Under the pieces are notes generated by a model. That model saw nothing but the letters and a program-made list of their open reading frames with translations. It had not been told where the DNA came from and made no database searches. A DNA stretch of 64,000 bases. It comes from Dyadobacter sp. SG02 (lineage in GTDB: Bacteria; Bacteroidota; Bacteroidia; Cytophagales; Spirosomataceae). Made by a program: the position numbers and the translations under genes. Where the stretch lies: assembly GCF_900109045.1 (NCBI RefSeq), contig NZ_FNYL01000012.1:124001-188000 (forward strand). Direction: 5' to 3'. Positions 8,907 through 16,294 of this stretch are shown one piece after another. Every line of letters starts with the position of its first letter. Position 1 is the stretch's first letter.

Positions 8907-10083
8907 ATTTCGTCAAAACCAATGATGAATTATTCCCCCCGAAACCAAACGAGTTGGAAAGTACCGCATGCACTTCCACACCTGTTTCCAGCTGCGTCGC
9001 AGGCACGAGGCCTGTTTCTGCAATCGGCGCGCGGTAATTCAGGTTCGGGAAAATAAGGTTATGCTGAATGGCCAGCACCGAAAACACCGCCTCAATGGCG
9101 CCTGCCGCCGCAAGGGTATGTCCGGTAAATGCTTTGGTGGAACTGAATGGCGGCACGCGGTCGCCAAATACATTTTGCAATGCTACCGATTCGGAATGGT
9201 CGTTGTTCTTCGTGCCCGTGCCATGCGCATTCACATACGAGATCTGATCCAGCCCGATTCCGGCGCGGCGGATGGCATTTTCGATCGCCAATGTAGCGCC
9301 TTTGCCGTCGGGCGACGAAGCGGTCTGATGGTAAGCGTCTGCCGCATTGGCCCAGCCGCTCACGTTGCAAATGGGGCTGTTACCCGTCAATTCAAGGCTT
9401 TTCTCCCCTTCCAGTAGCAGAAATCCTGCTCCCTCGCCCAGGTTCAGCCCTGCGCGTGAATCGTCGAATGGACGGCACCATTGGTCGTCGTAAATCATCA
9501 GCGACCGGAAACCGTCGATCGTGAAGCCACTCAATGCGTCGGAACCGCCCACGAGCACGCGGTCGAGCGTGCCTTGCAGGATCAGGCGCGCGCCTAACAT
9601 AATGGCGTTCACACCTGAGGAGCAAGCGGTTGAAAGGGTATTAATGTAGCCCGTAATACCCAATTCCTTTGCAATGCGTTCGGTGGTGCTGCCGCTGTCG
9701 TGCGTGGTCAGCAGTTGGTAATCGGGGTTATTTTGGGCTAAATAATCTTTATAAAAAACCTCGCTGCGGTCCATACCGCCAACCGATGTGGCTGAAATAA
9801 GGCCGGTACGGATCACGCCTGAGCGTTTGTTATCGCCCCATGCCTCACGCGCCGCCTGCAAACCGAGCAGGGAAGTCCGCGAAACATATTCGGTGCCGAC
9901 GCCCAATGCAGCGCGCAGCTCATCGTTGGACGCTTTCACTTCGCCGGCCAGCGACGCCTTCGTGCCTTGCAGGTAATGCAGCGGCCCGATGCCCGTTCTG
10001 CCCTCTCGCAAAGCGTTCAGGTTTTCGTTCACCGACATGCCAATGGCCGACACGACGCCGATACCGGTAATGCAAACGCCCAT
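8899..10083 (-). CDS. Beta-ketoacyl-ACP synthase (FabF-like), catalytic
   Basis: Full-length 394-residue condensing enzyme. The catalytic Cys is residue 154 in STACSSG. The first His is in VNAHGTGTKNNDHSE and the second in GHTLAAAGAIEAV, giving the complete Cys-His-His triad. It ends with the usual glycine-rich 'SNSFGFGGNNSSLVL'. It would extend an ACP-bound chain with malonyl-ACP during polyene assembly. The Cys-less homologue downstream (8-nt overlap) is its likely partner, and an ACP gene lies 12 bp upstream. Confidence 0.9.
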   Translation of the reverse strand: MGVCITGIGVVSAIGMSVNENLNALREGRTGIGPLHYLQGTKASLAGEVKASNDELRAALGVGTEYVSRTSLLGLQAAREAWGDNKRSGVIRTGLISATSVGGMDRSEVFYKDYLAQNNPDYQLLTTHDSGSTTERIAKELGITGYINTLSTACSSGVNAIMLGARLILQGTLDRVLVGGSDALSGFTIDGFRSLMIYDDQWCRPFDDSRAGLNLGEGAGFLLLEGEKSLELTGNSPICNVSGWANAADAYHQTASSPDGKGATLAIENAIRRAGIGLDQISYVNAHGTGTKNNDHSESVALQNVFGDRVPPFSSTKAFTGHTLAAAGAIEAVFSVLAIQHNLIFPNLNYRAPIAETGLVPATQLETGVEVHAVLSNSFGFGGNNSSLVLTKYE

Positions 10084-10095
10084 TCGGTGTGTTGG

Positions 10096-10356
10096 TTAAG
10101 CTGCTTTTCTTTTACGGATGTACGCTGCCATCGTGTCGACGGACTTGAAAGCCTCTTTGCCCTCTTCGGGGTTGGTGAGCTGGATACCGTGGTATTTTTC
10201 GAGCAGCACGATCAGTTCGAGTGCGTCGATGGAATCGAGGCCGAGGCCCTGGTCGTTGAAAAGCAGCGCGTCGTCCGCGATGTCCGCCACCGTCAGGTCT
10301 TCCAGGTTGAGCTGTTCGATAATCTGTTTTTTAAGGTCTTCTTTTAAACTATCCAT
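10096..10356 (-). CDS. Acyl carrier protein
   Basis: An 86-residue acidic carrier protein. The phosphopantetheine attachment Ser lies in GLGLDSIDALEL (about residues 37-48), in the usual context at the start of helix 2. It would hold growing polyene intermediates for the ketosynthases on both sides. A second ACP is encoded at 13801, and both are typical of aryl polyene and flexirubin loci. The short C-terminal tail is basic (RKRKAA). Confidence 0.93.
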   Translation of the reverse strand: MDSLKEDLKKQIIEQLNLEDLTVADIADDALLFNDQGLGLDSIDALELIVLLEKYHGIQLTNPEEGKEAFKSVDTMAAYIRKRKAA

Positions 10357-10379
10357 ACTTCTGATTAATTGAGCGTCCG

Positions 10380-11006
10380 TTAATATGCCGCGACCGAACC
10401 GGTTTGCGACAGGTGAAGGAGGTTTTCATTGTTAAATTCCGTTCCACTCTCCCTCTGTTCCACCAAAAAAAGGAATACATACGTGCTGCCGGCAGTCACT
10501 TCGAGCCATCCGCCAAGCAGCGCGCGGCTGCCCGAGGCTAGTAGTATTTCACTGTAATCCAGGTAAAAGCCGGGTGTGAATTTAGGCAAAACAGCAAACA
10601 TATTTTCACCGTACCATTTGTTCAGAATGGCAATTTCGCCCAGTACGATGTTGGGCAATGTATATACGAAAAGCGAAGGGCTCGGCGATCCGCCCGTTTG
10701 GTAAGACTGCATAAAACGGCGGTCGGTTTCCGCGCTCGACGACGCATTAGCAAACACTAATGCAATCTCATCGTCGGCATATCCTTCAAAAATGCCCGGA
10801 TTGGCCCGTTTGATGAACTCCGAAGCCAGGTAACCGGCCTGGGACAGCACATCCATTTTGTAAAATTTGGGGTATGCCAATTCCTGCTGCCTGTAAATCT
10901 GCTTGAACCAGGAATCCTCCGAACCCGCATCGCGCCGCGCGACTACTTCGCCGTTCACGAGGCATTCATCGGCCCGCAGGTTGCAATATGCCGTAATCAC
11001 TTTCAT
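10380..11006 (-). CDS. Short ketosynthase-like protein without catalytic residues
   Basis: 208 residues matching only the N-terminal half of a ketosynthase fold. The block 'SPSLFVYTLPNIVLGEIAI' aligns by eye with 'PTSFIQSTHNTMAGQISL' of the Cys-less protein at 7956. The helix that should hold Cys reads KWYGENMFAVL. Neither a Cys nor the His-containing C-terminal half is present. It overlaps the catalytic KS at 11003 by 4 nt, so it may be a structural partner. Proteins of this size occur in flexirubin clusters under vague ketosynthase names. No enzymatic role can be claimed. Confidence 0.65.
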   Translation of the reverse strand: MKVITAYCNLRADECLVNGEVVARRDAGSEDSWFKQIYRQQELAYPKFYKMDVLSQAGYLASEFIKRANPGIFEGYADDEIALVFANASSSAETDRRFMQSYQTGGSPSPSLFVYTLPNIVLGEIAILNKWYGENMFAVLPKFTPGFYLDYSEILLASGSRALLGGWLEVTAGSTYVFLFLVEQRESGTEFNNENLLHLSQTGSVAAY

Positions 11007-12085
11007 AATTCCCTGATCATCAATGAAGCATTGCCGCCGCCGAAACCCGAGGCCGTTTTAAGGATCGTCCGAAGTTTCTCCGGTTTGTTCTCGAGAATGA
11101 TATTGAGAGGCTGGGAAGTACCCGCATCGCGGTAGCCTATGCTTTTGATCAGCATACCGTTCCGCATCATCTGCATGCAAACGGCCGTCTCGATCACCCC
11201 CGCGGCTCCGAGCGTATGCCCGAAATATCCTTTCAGGCTGTTCAGCGGCTTTTCGGCCAGCGAAAGCCGGTTGAATGCGATGGCTTCCATTTCATCATTG
11301 AAAACTGTGCCCGTGCCATGCGCAGATATAAAATCGATCTCTTCCGCCCCTATTCCGTGTTTTTGCATCGTACGGCTCACGCTTCTTACCAACCCCTCGC
11401 CCGTGCGTGACGGCCCGGAAATGTGGTTCGCATCGTTGGCGCTCGTGCCTGTGAGCAGCTGCAACGGCGCATTTTTGAAAACCGATTTTGTAGCTGAAAC
11501 CAATGCAGCCCCGCAACCTTCTCCCAATGTAATGCCGTTCCGTGCCGCGTCGAACGGTGCGCAAGGCTTGTCGCTTACGGCAAAAAGGGATTGAAAACCA
11601 TATAGCACAAAATCCGAAGCGACATCGCAGCCGATCACGATAACATGCTCATATTGACCGGCTTCGACCATATTTCCCGCCACATTCAGGGCCAGTACGC
11701 CCGAAATACAGGCATTGGAAATCACCATCGGTAAATGCGCCAGGCCGAACTGCTGCATTACCGCAGTGCAGGTTTCGCTGAACTGATCGTGCAGGTTGTC
11801 GTCCAGCGCGCCTTTGGTAGAACTGATCAATACGATTGTGCGGTCGGAAGCTAAAATGGAAGCGTCGATGCGCTCATTAAGGCTTGCCAATGCTTTGATT
11901 ACCAACTGCTGAAAACGCAATGGGCCATTCAAACCCGCTATTCTGGACAAATAAATGTCTTCATTATTAAACCCGACTGCCGGAGCGAGCGCAATACCGC
12001 TGCGGTTTTCGCTGAGCGCCTGCCAGTTATCCTCCGCATTGTCGCCCAGCGGGCTTACGATGACCTCGGCGCCAATGTAAATCAT
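11003..12085 (-). CDS. Beta-ketoacyl synthase, catalytic
   Basis: A condensing enzyme of 360 residues from the chosen start. The Cys is at residue 126 in ISNACISGVLA. The two His residues lie in ISAHGTGTVFND and GYFGHTLGAAGV, so the triad is complete. The start at 12085 (MIYIGAEVIV) overlaps the thioesterase stop as ATGA, the pattern seen throughout this operon. A longer form starting at 12106 is possible but would extend into the thioesterase gene. The 'NACISG' active-site context differs from 'TACSSG' in the 8899 enzyme, suggesting a different chain or starter preference. Confidence 0.85.
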   Translation of the reverse strand: MIYIGAEVIVSPLGDNAEDNWQALSENRSGIALAPAVGFNNEDIYLSRIAGLNGPLRFQQLVIKALASLNERIDASILASDRTIVLISSTKGALDDNLHDQFSETCTAVMQQFGLAHLPMVISNACISGVLALNVAGNMVEAGQYEHVIVIGCDVASDFVLYGFQSLFAVSDKPCAPFDAARNGITLGEGCGAALVSATKSVFKNAPLQLLTGTSANDANHISGPSRTGEGLVRSVSRTMQKHGIGAEEIDFISAHGTGTVFNDEMEAIAFNRLSLAEKPLNSLKGYFGHTLGAAGVIETAVCMQMMRNGMLIKSIGYRDAGTSQPLNIILENKPEKLRTILKTASGFGGGNASLMIREL

Positions 12086-12495
12086 AGGTCGTACTGCGCT
12101 TTCCATTCCTTGTAAAAATCCGGCGAGATTAGTTCCAGCTCACGCGAATCGCGGTCGAGGAAGACCTGCATGGTTTTGCCTGTGGCGCAAAGCTGCCCGG
12201 TAGTGACGTTCATCACGTCGTATTCAAACTGTATTTTCGCCGATTTCGTAGGAATATACCGGGTGATGACTTTAATGACCTGCCCGTAATAAACAGGCGC
12301 TTTGTGATCGATCTCCGATTTCACGATGGGTGTTACGAAGCCTTTGGCGTGGATGTCGAGGTATTCCAATCCGAATTGTTTTCCAAATGCCTCCCTACCG
12401 TCCTCAAAAAATTTCAGGTAGTTGCCGTGCCACACTACACCCATGGCATCGGTTTCGCTGAATCGGATATCAATATCTATCTCGCAAGAAATCAT
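12082..12495 (-). CDS. 4HBT-family acyl-ACP/acyl-CoA thioesterase
   Basis: 137-residue hotdog thioesterase of the YbgC/4-hydroxybenzoyl-CoA type. The signature RFSETDAMGVVWHGNYLKFF (about residues 11-30) contains the catalytic Asp and the His-Gly-Asn-Tyr block. It would release or edit acyl chains held on the cluster's carrier proteins, as proposed for the thioesterase of aryl polyene loci. It lies 17 bp after the dehydratase gene and overlaps the downstream ketosynthase by ATGA. The true acyl substrate cannot be read from the sequence. Confidence 0.85.
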   Translation of the reverse strand: MISCEIDIDIRFSETDAMGVVWHGNYLKFFEDGREAFGKQFGLEYLDIHAKGFVTPIVKSEIDHKAPVYYGQVIKVITRYIPTKSAKIQFEYDVMNVTTGQLCATGKTMQVFLDRDSRELELISPDFYKEWKAQYDL

Positions 12496-12512
12496 GAATC
12501 AGTTATTAGGGG

Positions 12513-12932
12513 TTACTCGCTTACGACGATTTTTAGTTCACATCCCAGCAATATACGCCCATCCAGGAAACTTTCGCCCTTTACAAGGTAAATATTTCCC
12601 AACTGGTGCAGGGGCGTAACCACCGTGCGGATCGTACCACCAACCGGAGGCAACTCAGTCACAAGCACTTTGCTGACGGCCCCGATAAAACCGATTTTGG
12701 GCTCACCGCCTTCCAGACTATCCAGGTAACCGAACGCCGCCGCGCAGGTCTGTGCAATGTGTTCAATCAGTCCAGTTTCCTGAAAAAACCCATCCTCTAC
12801 CAGTACATTATCACTGGTAACCGTAAAATCCGAGTCAAACCGCTCGCGTGTGGCGGCCACGAGGTTGTCCACCATTACAAATGGCGGGCGGTGCGGGATG
12901 TAATCGGTGATAGCGTCTTTCGCGACGATCAT
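12513..12932 (-). CDS. ApeP-like hotdog dehydratase
   Basis: 139 residues with the ApeP-type hotdog pattern: 'DYIPHRPPFVMVDNLVAA' (about residues 10-27), then 'ETGLIEHIAQTCAAAFGYLD', in which the Glu and His are the likely catalytic residues. In aryl polyene systems ApeP pairs with ApeI to form a heteromeric dehydratase. The ApeI-like partner here would be the gene at 6206. The 4-nt overlap with the acyltransferase upstream supports co-translation. The assignment is by motif and context. Confidence 0.8.
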   Translation of the reverse strand: MIVAKDAITDYIPHRPPFVMVDNLVAATRERFDSDFTVTSDNVLVEDGFFQETGLIEHIAQTCAAAFGYLDSLEGGEPKIGFIGAVSKVLVTELPPVGGTIRTVVTPLHQLGNIYLVKGESFLDGRILLGCELKIVVSE

Positions 12933-13798
12933 GGTTGAAAGAAATTGAAATAATTAAACCATTGCTCCGGGAATGCCTTCACTTTCCGTTCCAGCTCTTC
13001 CACGTACAGCTGCGCGATTTCCTCCGGCTTCATTTTGCTCTCAATCGGCTTTGTGCAGCTCAAATGATAGCTGTATTTGCCATCCTTGGCCGCAAAAACG
13101 AAGGTTACCGGTGCATTGAACTTCGAAGCGATCACAAACGGGCCATATGGGAACCTGGCTTTGCGGCCGAGGAAATCCATTTCGATGTACCTGGCCCCTT
13201 CGAGGTAACGATCCGCGTGAATGGCCACAAACTCGTTGTTGACCAATGCATTGCGAATGGATATAATATGCGAAAGGTCGTCCTTGATGGCAATCACTTT
13301 AAAGCGCGAGCCGCCGGTCGACAGATCCATGTACTTTTTGATATTCTCGACCTCCGCGTCCAGCATGACGATGTTGATCGTCGGGGTAATGCGGCCTTTG
13401 AGCAGGTTACCGGCGGTTTCCCAGTTGCCCACGTGCGCGCTGAGCAAAATCCCGCCCTTACCCGCATCCCGGATATCGATCAGGTATTGTTCGTTTTCAA
13501 AAACATGGGAGAATTGCCGATCTTTCCCCAGCAGGAACGCGGCCCGGTCCACGAGCGTTTGCCCGAAAATATAGAAGTTCCTGCGCGCCATTTTCCGGGC
13601 ATCGGAACCGCTGATGTGAAGGGTGTTCTGGTAAAAATCCAGCAAAGCCTTCTTCGGCTTTGCCGCAAAAAGATAATAGTAGTAAGTAACCACCCGCAGG
13701 AGCCCGTAGGCAAACCCCAGCCCCAGGGTATTGATAAAAAACAGGAAAATTTTGTAACCCGTTAACGATCCTTTGGTCTTACCGTCCCAACGGCTCAT
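12929..13798 (-). CDS. LpxL/HtrB-type lysophospholipid acyltransferase
   Basis: 289-residue membrane-associated acyltransferase of the lipid A late-acyltransferase family, with one N-terminal hydrophobic segment (about residues 17-45). The HX4E catalytic motif is HVGNWE. Later 'IHADRYLEGARYIEMDFLG' and 'FPYGPFVIASKFNAPV' match the family's substrate-binding blocks. In aryl polyene and flexirubin loci such enzymes are thought to join the ACP-bound polyene to its lipid or alcohol acceptor. It lies 2 bp after an ACP gene, a fitting donor. The acceptor is not known. It is not expected to be the lipid A enzyme itself. Confidence 0.85.
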   Translation of the reverse strand: MSRWDGKTKGSLTGYKIFLFFINTLGLGFAYGLLRVVTYYYYLFAAKPKKALLDFYQNTLHISGSDARKMARRNFYIFGQTLVDRAAFLLGKDRQFSHVFENEQYLIDIRDAGKGGILLSAHVGNWETAGNLLKGRITPTINIVMLDAEVENIKKYMDLSTGGSRFKVIAIKDDLSHIISIRNALVNNEFVAIHADRYLEGARYIEMDFLGRKARFPYGPFVIASKFNAPVTFVFAAKDGKYSYHLSCTKPIESKMKPEEIAQLYVEELERKVKAFPEQWFNYFNFFQP

Positions 13799-13800
13799 TC

Positions 13801-14046
13801 TTACAATGCGAGTTTCTTGCGGACAAGCTGATAGAAATCACCGAAGGTCTCAATTCCCCTGAAATCTTCGCCGGTGAGCTTGATATTGAGGTTTTCATCT
13901 ATGAGCACAACCAGATCGACGTAGTCGAGACTGTCCAGATCCAAAGTGTCTTTCAGACTGTTTTCAGGAAGAATCAAATCCCGGTCCACCTCGAATTCCT
14001 CAGATAAAAAGTCTCTGGTTTCTTCAATAACTTCTTCCCAACTCAT
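13801..14046 (-). CDS. Acyl carrier protein, first gene of the long operon
   Basis: An 81-residue carrier protein from the chosen start (MSWEEVIEETRDFL). The phosphopantetheine Ser is in TLDLDSLDYVDLVV. An upstream ATG at 14067 would add seven residues. It is disfavoured because a -7 box at 14073-14080 puts the transcription start about at that ATG, leaving no leader, while 14046 gives a leader of about 20 nt like the other promoters here. The protein is distinct in sequence from the ACP at 10096, so the two probably serve different enzymes. The acyltransferase gene follows after 2 bp. Confidence 0.9.
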   Translation of the reverse strand: MSWEEVIEETRDFLSEEFEVDRDLILPENSLKDTLDLDSLDYVDLVVLIDENLNIKLTGEDFRGIETFGDFYQLVRKKLAL

Positions 14047-14072
14047 TTTAACATCGTTAGCATACATAGCTG

Positions 14073-14080
14073 CAAAATTA
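14073..14080 (-). promoter_or_regulatory. -7 promoter box for the ACP-acyltransferase operon
   Basis: The minus strand reads TAATTTTG, a perfect fit to the Bacteroidetes -7 element TAnnTTTG, 26 bp upstream of the chosen ACP start. No clear -33 TTG is visible at the right spacing, so it is probably weak or regulated. It suggests the operon from 14046 to 5024 is transcribed separately from the ammonia-lyase operon. Confidence 0.5.
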
Positions 14081-14271
14081 GTTTATTCTTGCCGATAGTT
14101 TAAGAATATTCCCAAATTTTCAAATAAAAGACCTGCCCCGCACAATAAAATCCACTGGAAATCATTGCAGTTGACGGATGGAATATTGGAGGTAAACAAA
14201 AATACAAAATTCCGATTGGGAGCGCATGGCCGTTCACGAAGTTGTAGTAGTAGTGTGACGGCGCGGAAAAC

Positions 14272-14315
14272 CCGGTCGGAGACCGGCAGCGGCTGAAACC
14301 GAGTCAGAGACTCGG
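14272..14315. repeat. Pair of tight palindromes between two pigment operons
   Basis: Two hairpins with 3-base loops lie 12 bp apart. CCGGTC-gga-GACCGG is at 14272-14286 and CCGAGTC-aga-GACTCGG at 14299-14315. They follow the stop of the ketosynthase at 14339 and precede the ACP promoter. Neither has a long T run, so they are poor classical terminators. The paired REP-like layout could instead mark an mRNA-stabilising or mobile palindromic element. The rest of the 271-bp gap shows nothing recognisable. Confidence 0.6.
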
Positions 14316-14338
14316 CTTAACTTGTGGCGGAACTCTGG

Positions 14339-15559
14339 CTAACTCATCTTTTTAACGATCAGCGTGGAATTGGTGCCGCCGAAACCGAACGAATTGGAAA
14401 GGAAGCAGTTGATATGCTGCTCCCTGGTCTCGGGAATGATATTGATCCTGGCCGAATCCTCGTCCGGATTTTCGAAGTTGATATTAGGCGCAATGAAGGA
14501 GTTCTGCATCATCAGCAGCGAGTAAACGATCTCGCTCGCACCCGCCATCCAGCATTCGTGGCCGGTCATCGATTTCGTGGAGCTCACGGGCACCTCGCCA
14601 CCGAACACCTCGTAAATCGCGCGAGCCTCGCTGCCGTCACCCACGGGCGTGGATGTGGCGTGCGCATTGATATAGTCGACTTCGCTGGTGGAAATACCGG
14701 CTTGTTTCAACGCCATTTGCAGGGAACGCGTCTGGCCGTCGATGCTGGGGTTGGAGATATGGTCGCCGTTGGACGAGAAGCCGTAACCGATCAGTTCGGC
14801 CAAAATCGGTGCGCCTCTTTTTACGGCTGCTTCGTAAGATTCAAGGATAACCGTAGCCGCACCGCCGCTCGGGATCAGTCCGTCGCGGTCTCGGTCGAAC
14901 GGGCGGGAAGCCTTTTCCGGCTCCGATTCGCGGACTGAAAAGGTACCGAGGCCGTCGAAACTCGCCATCGCAGAGGCATTGATTTCCTGTGCGCCCCCGC
15001 ATATCACACGCTCCTGCAAGCCCTGGCTGATCATCAGATAACCCATTCCGATCGAATGCGATCCCGACGCGCAAGCGGCGCTCAGAGTGAAGTTGATGCC
15101 TTTCAACTTGAATATCGTCGAAAGGTTCATATTCACGGTGCTATTCATGTTCTGGAAAATGGCCCCCGAGCCGATCAGCGTCGTATCATGCTTTTCACGG
15201 ACCTTATCCACCGCCTCCACAACGGACGCCGCGGTGCTGTCGTTTCCATAGATAATGCCGGTCTCGGTCTGTTCGAGGAAGTCCACATCCAGGCCCGACA
15301 ATGCCAGTGCCTCGTGCGTGGCCATGTACGCGTACACGGCGGGTTGGTGCATACCCACGCGCTGACGGCGCGAGAGGTAGTTTTTCAGATCGGGCTCCTG
15401 CACCATACCCGTGAGGGCCGAGCGGAAACCGAAATCCTTCCTTACCTGATCGAACACGATGCCGCTTTTACCGGCATACAACGATTGCTTGACCTCGTCC
15501 AGGTTTTTGCCCAGACAGGAATAAATGCCGATACCGGTAATGACAACCCTGTGGCTCAT
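14339..15559 (-). CDS. Beta-ketoacyl-ACP synthase (FabB/FabF-like), catalytic
   Basis: Full-length condensing enzyme of 406 residues. Cys163 is in LSAACASGSHSI, the first His in INAHATSTPVGDGSEA and the second in TKSMTGHECWMAGAS, so the triad is complete. 'AHATST' and 'GHECWMAG' resemble FabB-type enzymes more than the 'AHGTGT' form of the other two cluster ketosynthases. It shares an operon with the ketoreductase (3-bp gap) and the aromatic lyase. It may therefore act early, on the aryl starter made by the lyase. That order of action is inference. Confidence 0.9.
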   Translation of the reverse strand: MSHRVVITGIGIYSCLGKNLDEVKQSLYAGKSGIVFDQVRKDFGFRSALTGMVQEPDLKNYLSRRQRVGMHQPAVYAYMATHEALALSGLDVDFLEQTETGIIYGNDSTAASVVEAVDKVREKHDTTLIGSGAIFQNMNSTVNMNLSTIFKLKGINFTLSAACASGSHSIGMGYLMISQGLQERVICGGAQEINASAMASFDGLGTFSVRESEPEKASRPFDRDRDGLIPSGGAATVILESYEAAVKRGAPILAELIGYGFSSNGDHISNPSIDGQTRSLQMALKQAGISTSEVDYINAHATSTPVGDGSEARAIYEVFGGEVPVSSTKSMTGHECWMAGASEIVYSLLMMQNSFIAPNINFENPDEDSARINIIPETREQHINCFLSNSFGFGGTNSTLIVKKMS

Positions 15560-15562
15560 GGA

Positions 15563-16294
15563 TTATGAGTAAATTCCTCCGTTGATATTAATAACCTCGC
15601 CCGTAATGTACGCGGCTTTGTCGGAAGCCAGGAAGCTCACCAGGTGGGCCACTTCCTCCGCCTTGCCAAAACGGTTCATCGGGATCATTTGTTTCAATTC
15701 GTCCTCGTTGAGGTCTTTGGTCATGTCGCTCGTGATGAAACCCGGCGCCACGGCGTTCACGGTGATTTTCCGCTTGGCTACCTCCTGCGCCAGCGACTTG
15801 GTAGTGGCGATAATCGCGCCTTTTGCCGCCGAGTAGTTGGTTTGCCCCGCCACACCTTTCATCCCCGACACCGATGCGATATTCACGATCCGGCCAGCGC
15901 GTTTCCGCAGCATTTGCTGGATGGCATTCTGAGTTACATTATAAAGTCCTTTTACGGAAATATTTAACACATCGTCCCAATCCTGCTCCGGCATCCACAT
16001 AAACAGGCCGTCGCGGGTAATGCCCGCATTATTCACGAGAACACTGATGAACTTGTCTTCGTTCTTTTCGCGCCAGCCGTTCAATGCTGCGTCCACTTCC
16101 GCCTTGTTTTGCACATTGAAATGCAGTAGCTCGCCGCTGCCGCCATTGGCCTGGATTTCCGCCAGCGTTTCTTCCGCCGCGGTCTGGTTGGAGGCGTAAT
16201 TGACCAATATATGTAAACCATGGTCTTTGGCGATCTGGACCGCGATGGCCCTGCCGAGTCCCCTGGATGCACCGGTTACCAATGCGCAATTCAT
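15563..16294 (-). CDS. 3-oxoacyl-ACP reductase (FabG-like)
   Basis: 243-residue short-chain dehydrogenase that reduces the keto group left by each condensation, using NADPH. It has the cofactor motif TGASRGLG (residues 7-14), NNAG (near 89-92), the catalytic Ser in 'NIASVSGMKG' and the YxxxK pair in 'TNYSAAKGAII'. It ends with the 'YITGEVININGG' segment of the family. The 4-nt overlap with the ammonia-lyase gene upstream and the 3-bp gap to the ketosynthase downstream place it firmly in the pigment operon, where it is the counterpart of ApeQ. Confidence 0.93.
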   Translation of the reverse strand: MNCALVTGASRGLGRAIAVQIAKDHGLHILVNYASNQTAAEETLAEIQANGGSGELLHFNVQNKAEVDAALNGWREKNEDKFISVLVNNAGITRDGLFMWMPEQDWDDVLNISVKGLYNVTQNAIQQMLRKRAGRIVNIASVSGMKGVAGQTNYSAAKGAIIATTKSLAQEVAKRKITVNAVAPGFITSDMTKDLNEDELKQMIPMNRFGKAEEVAHLVSFLASDKAAYITGEVININGGIYS

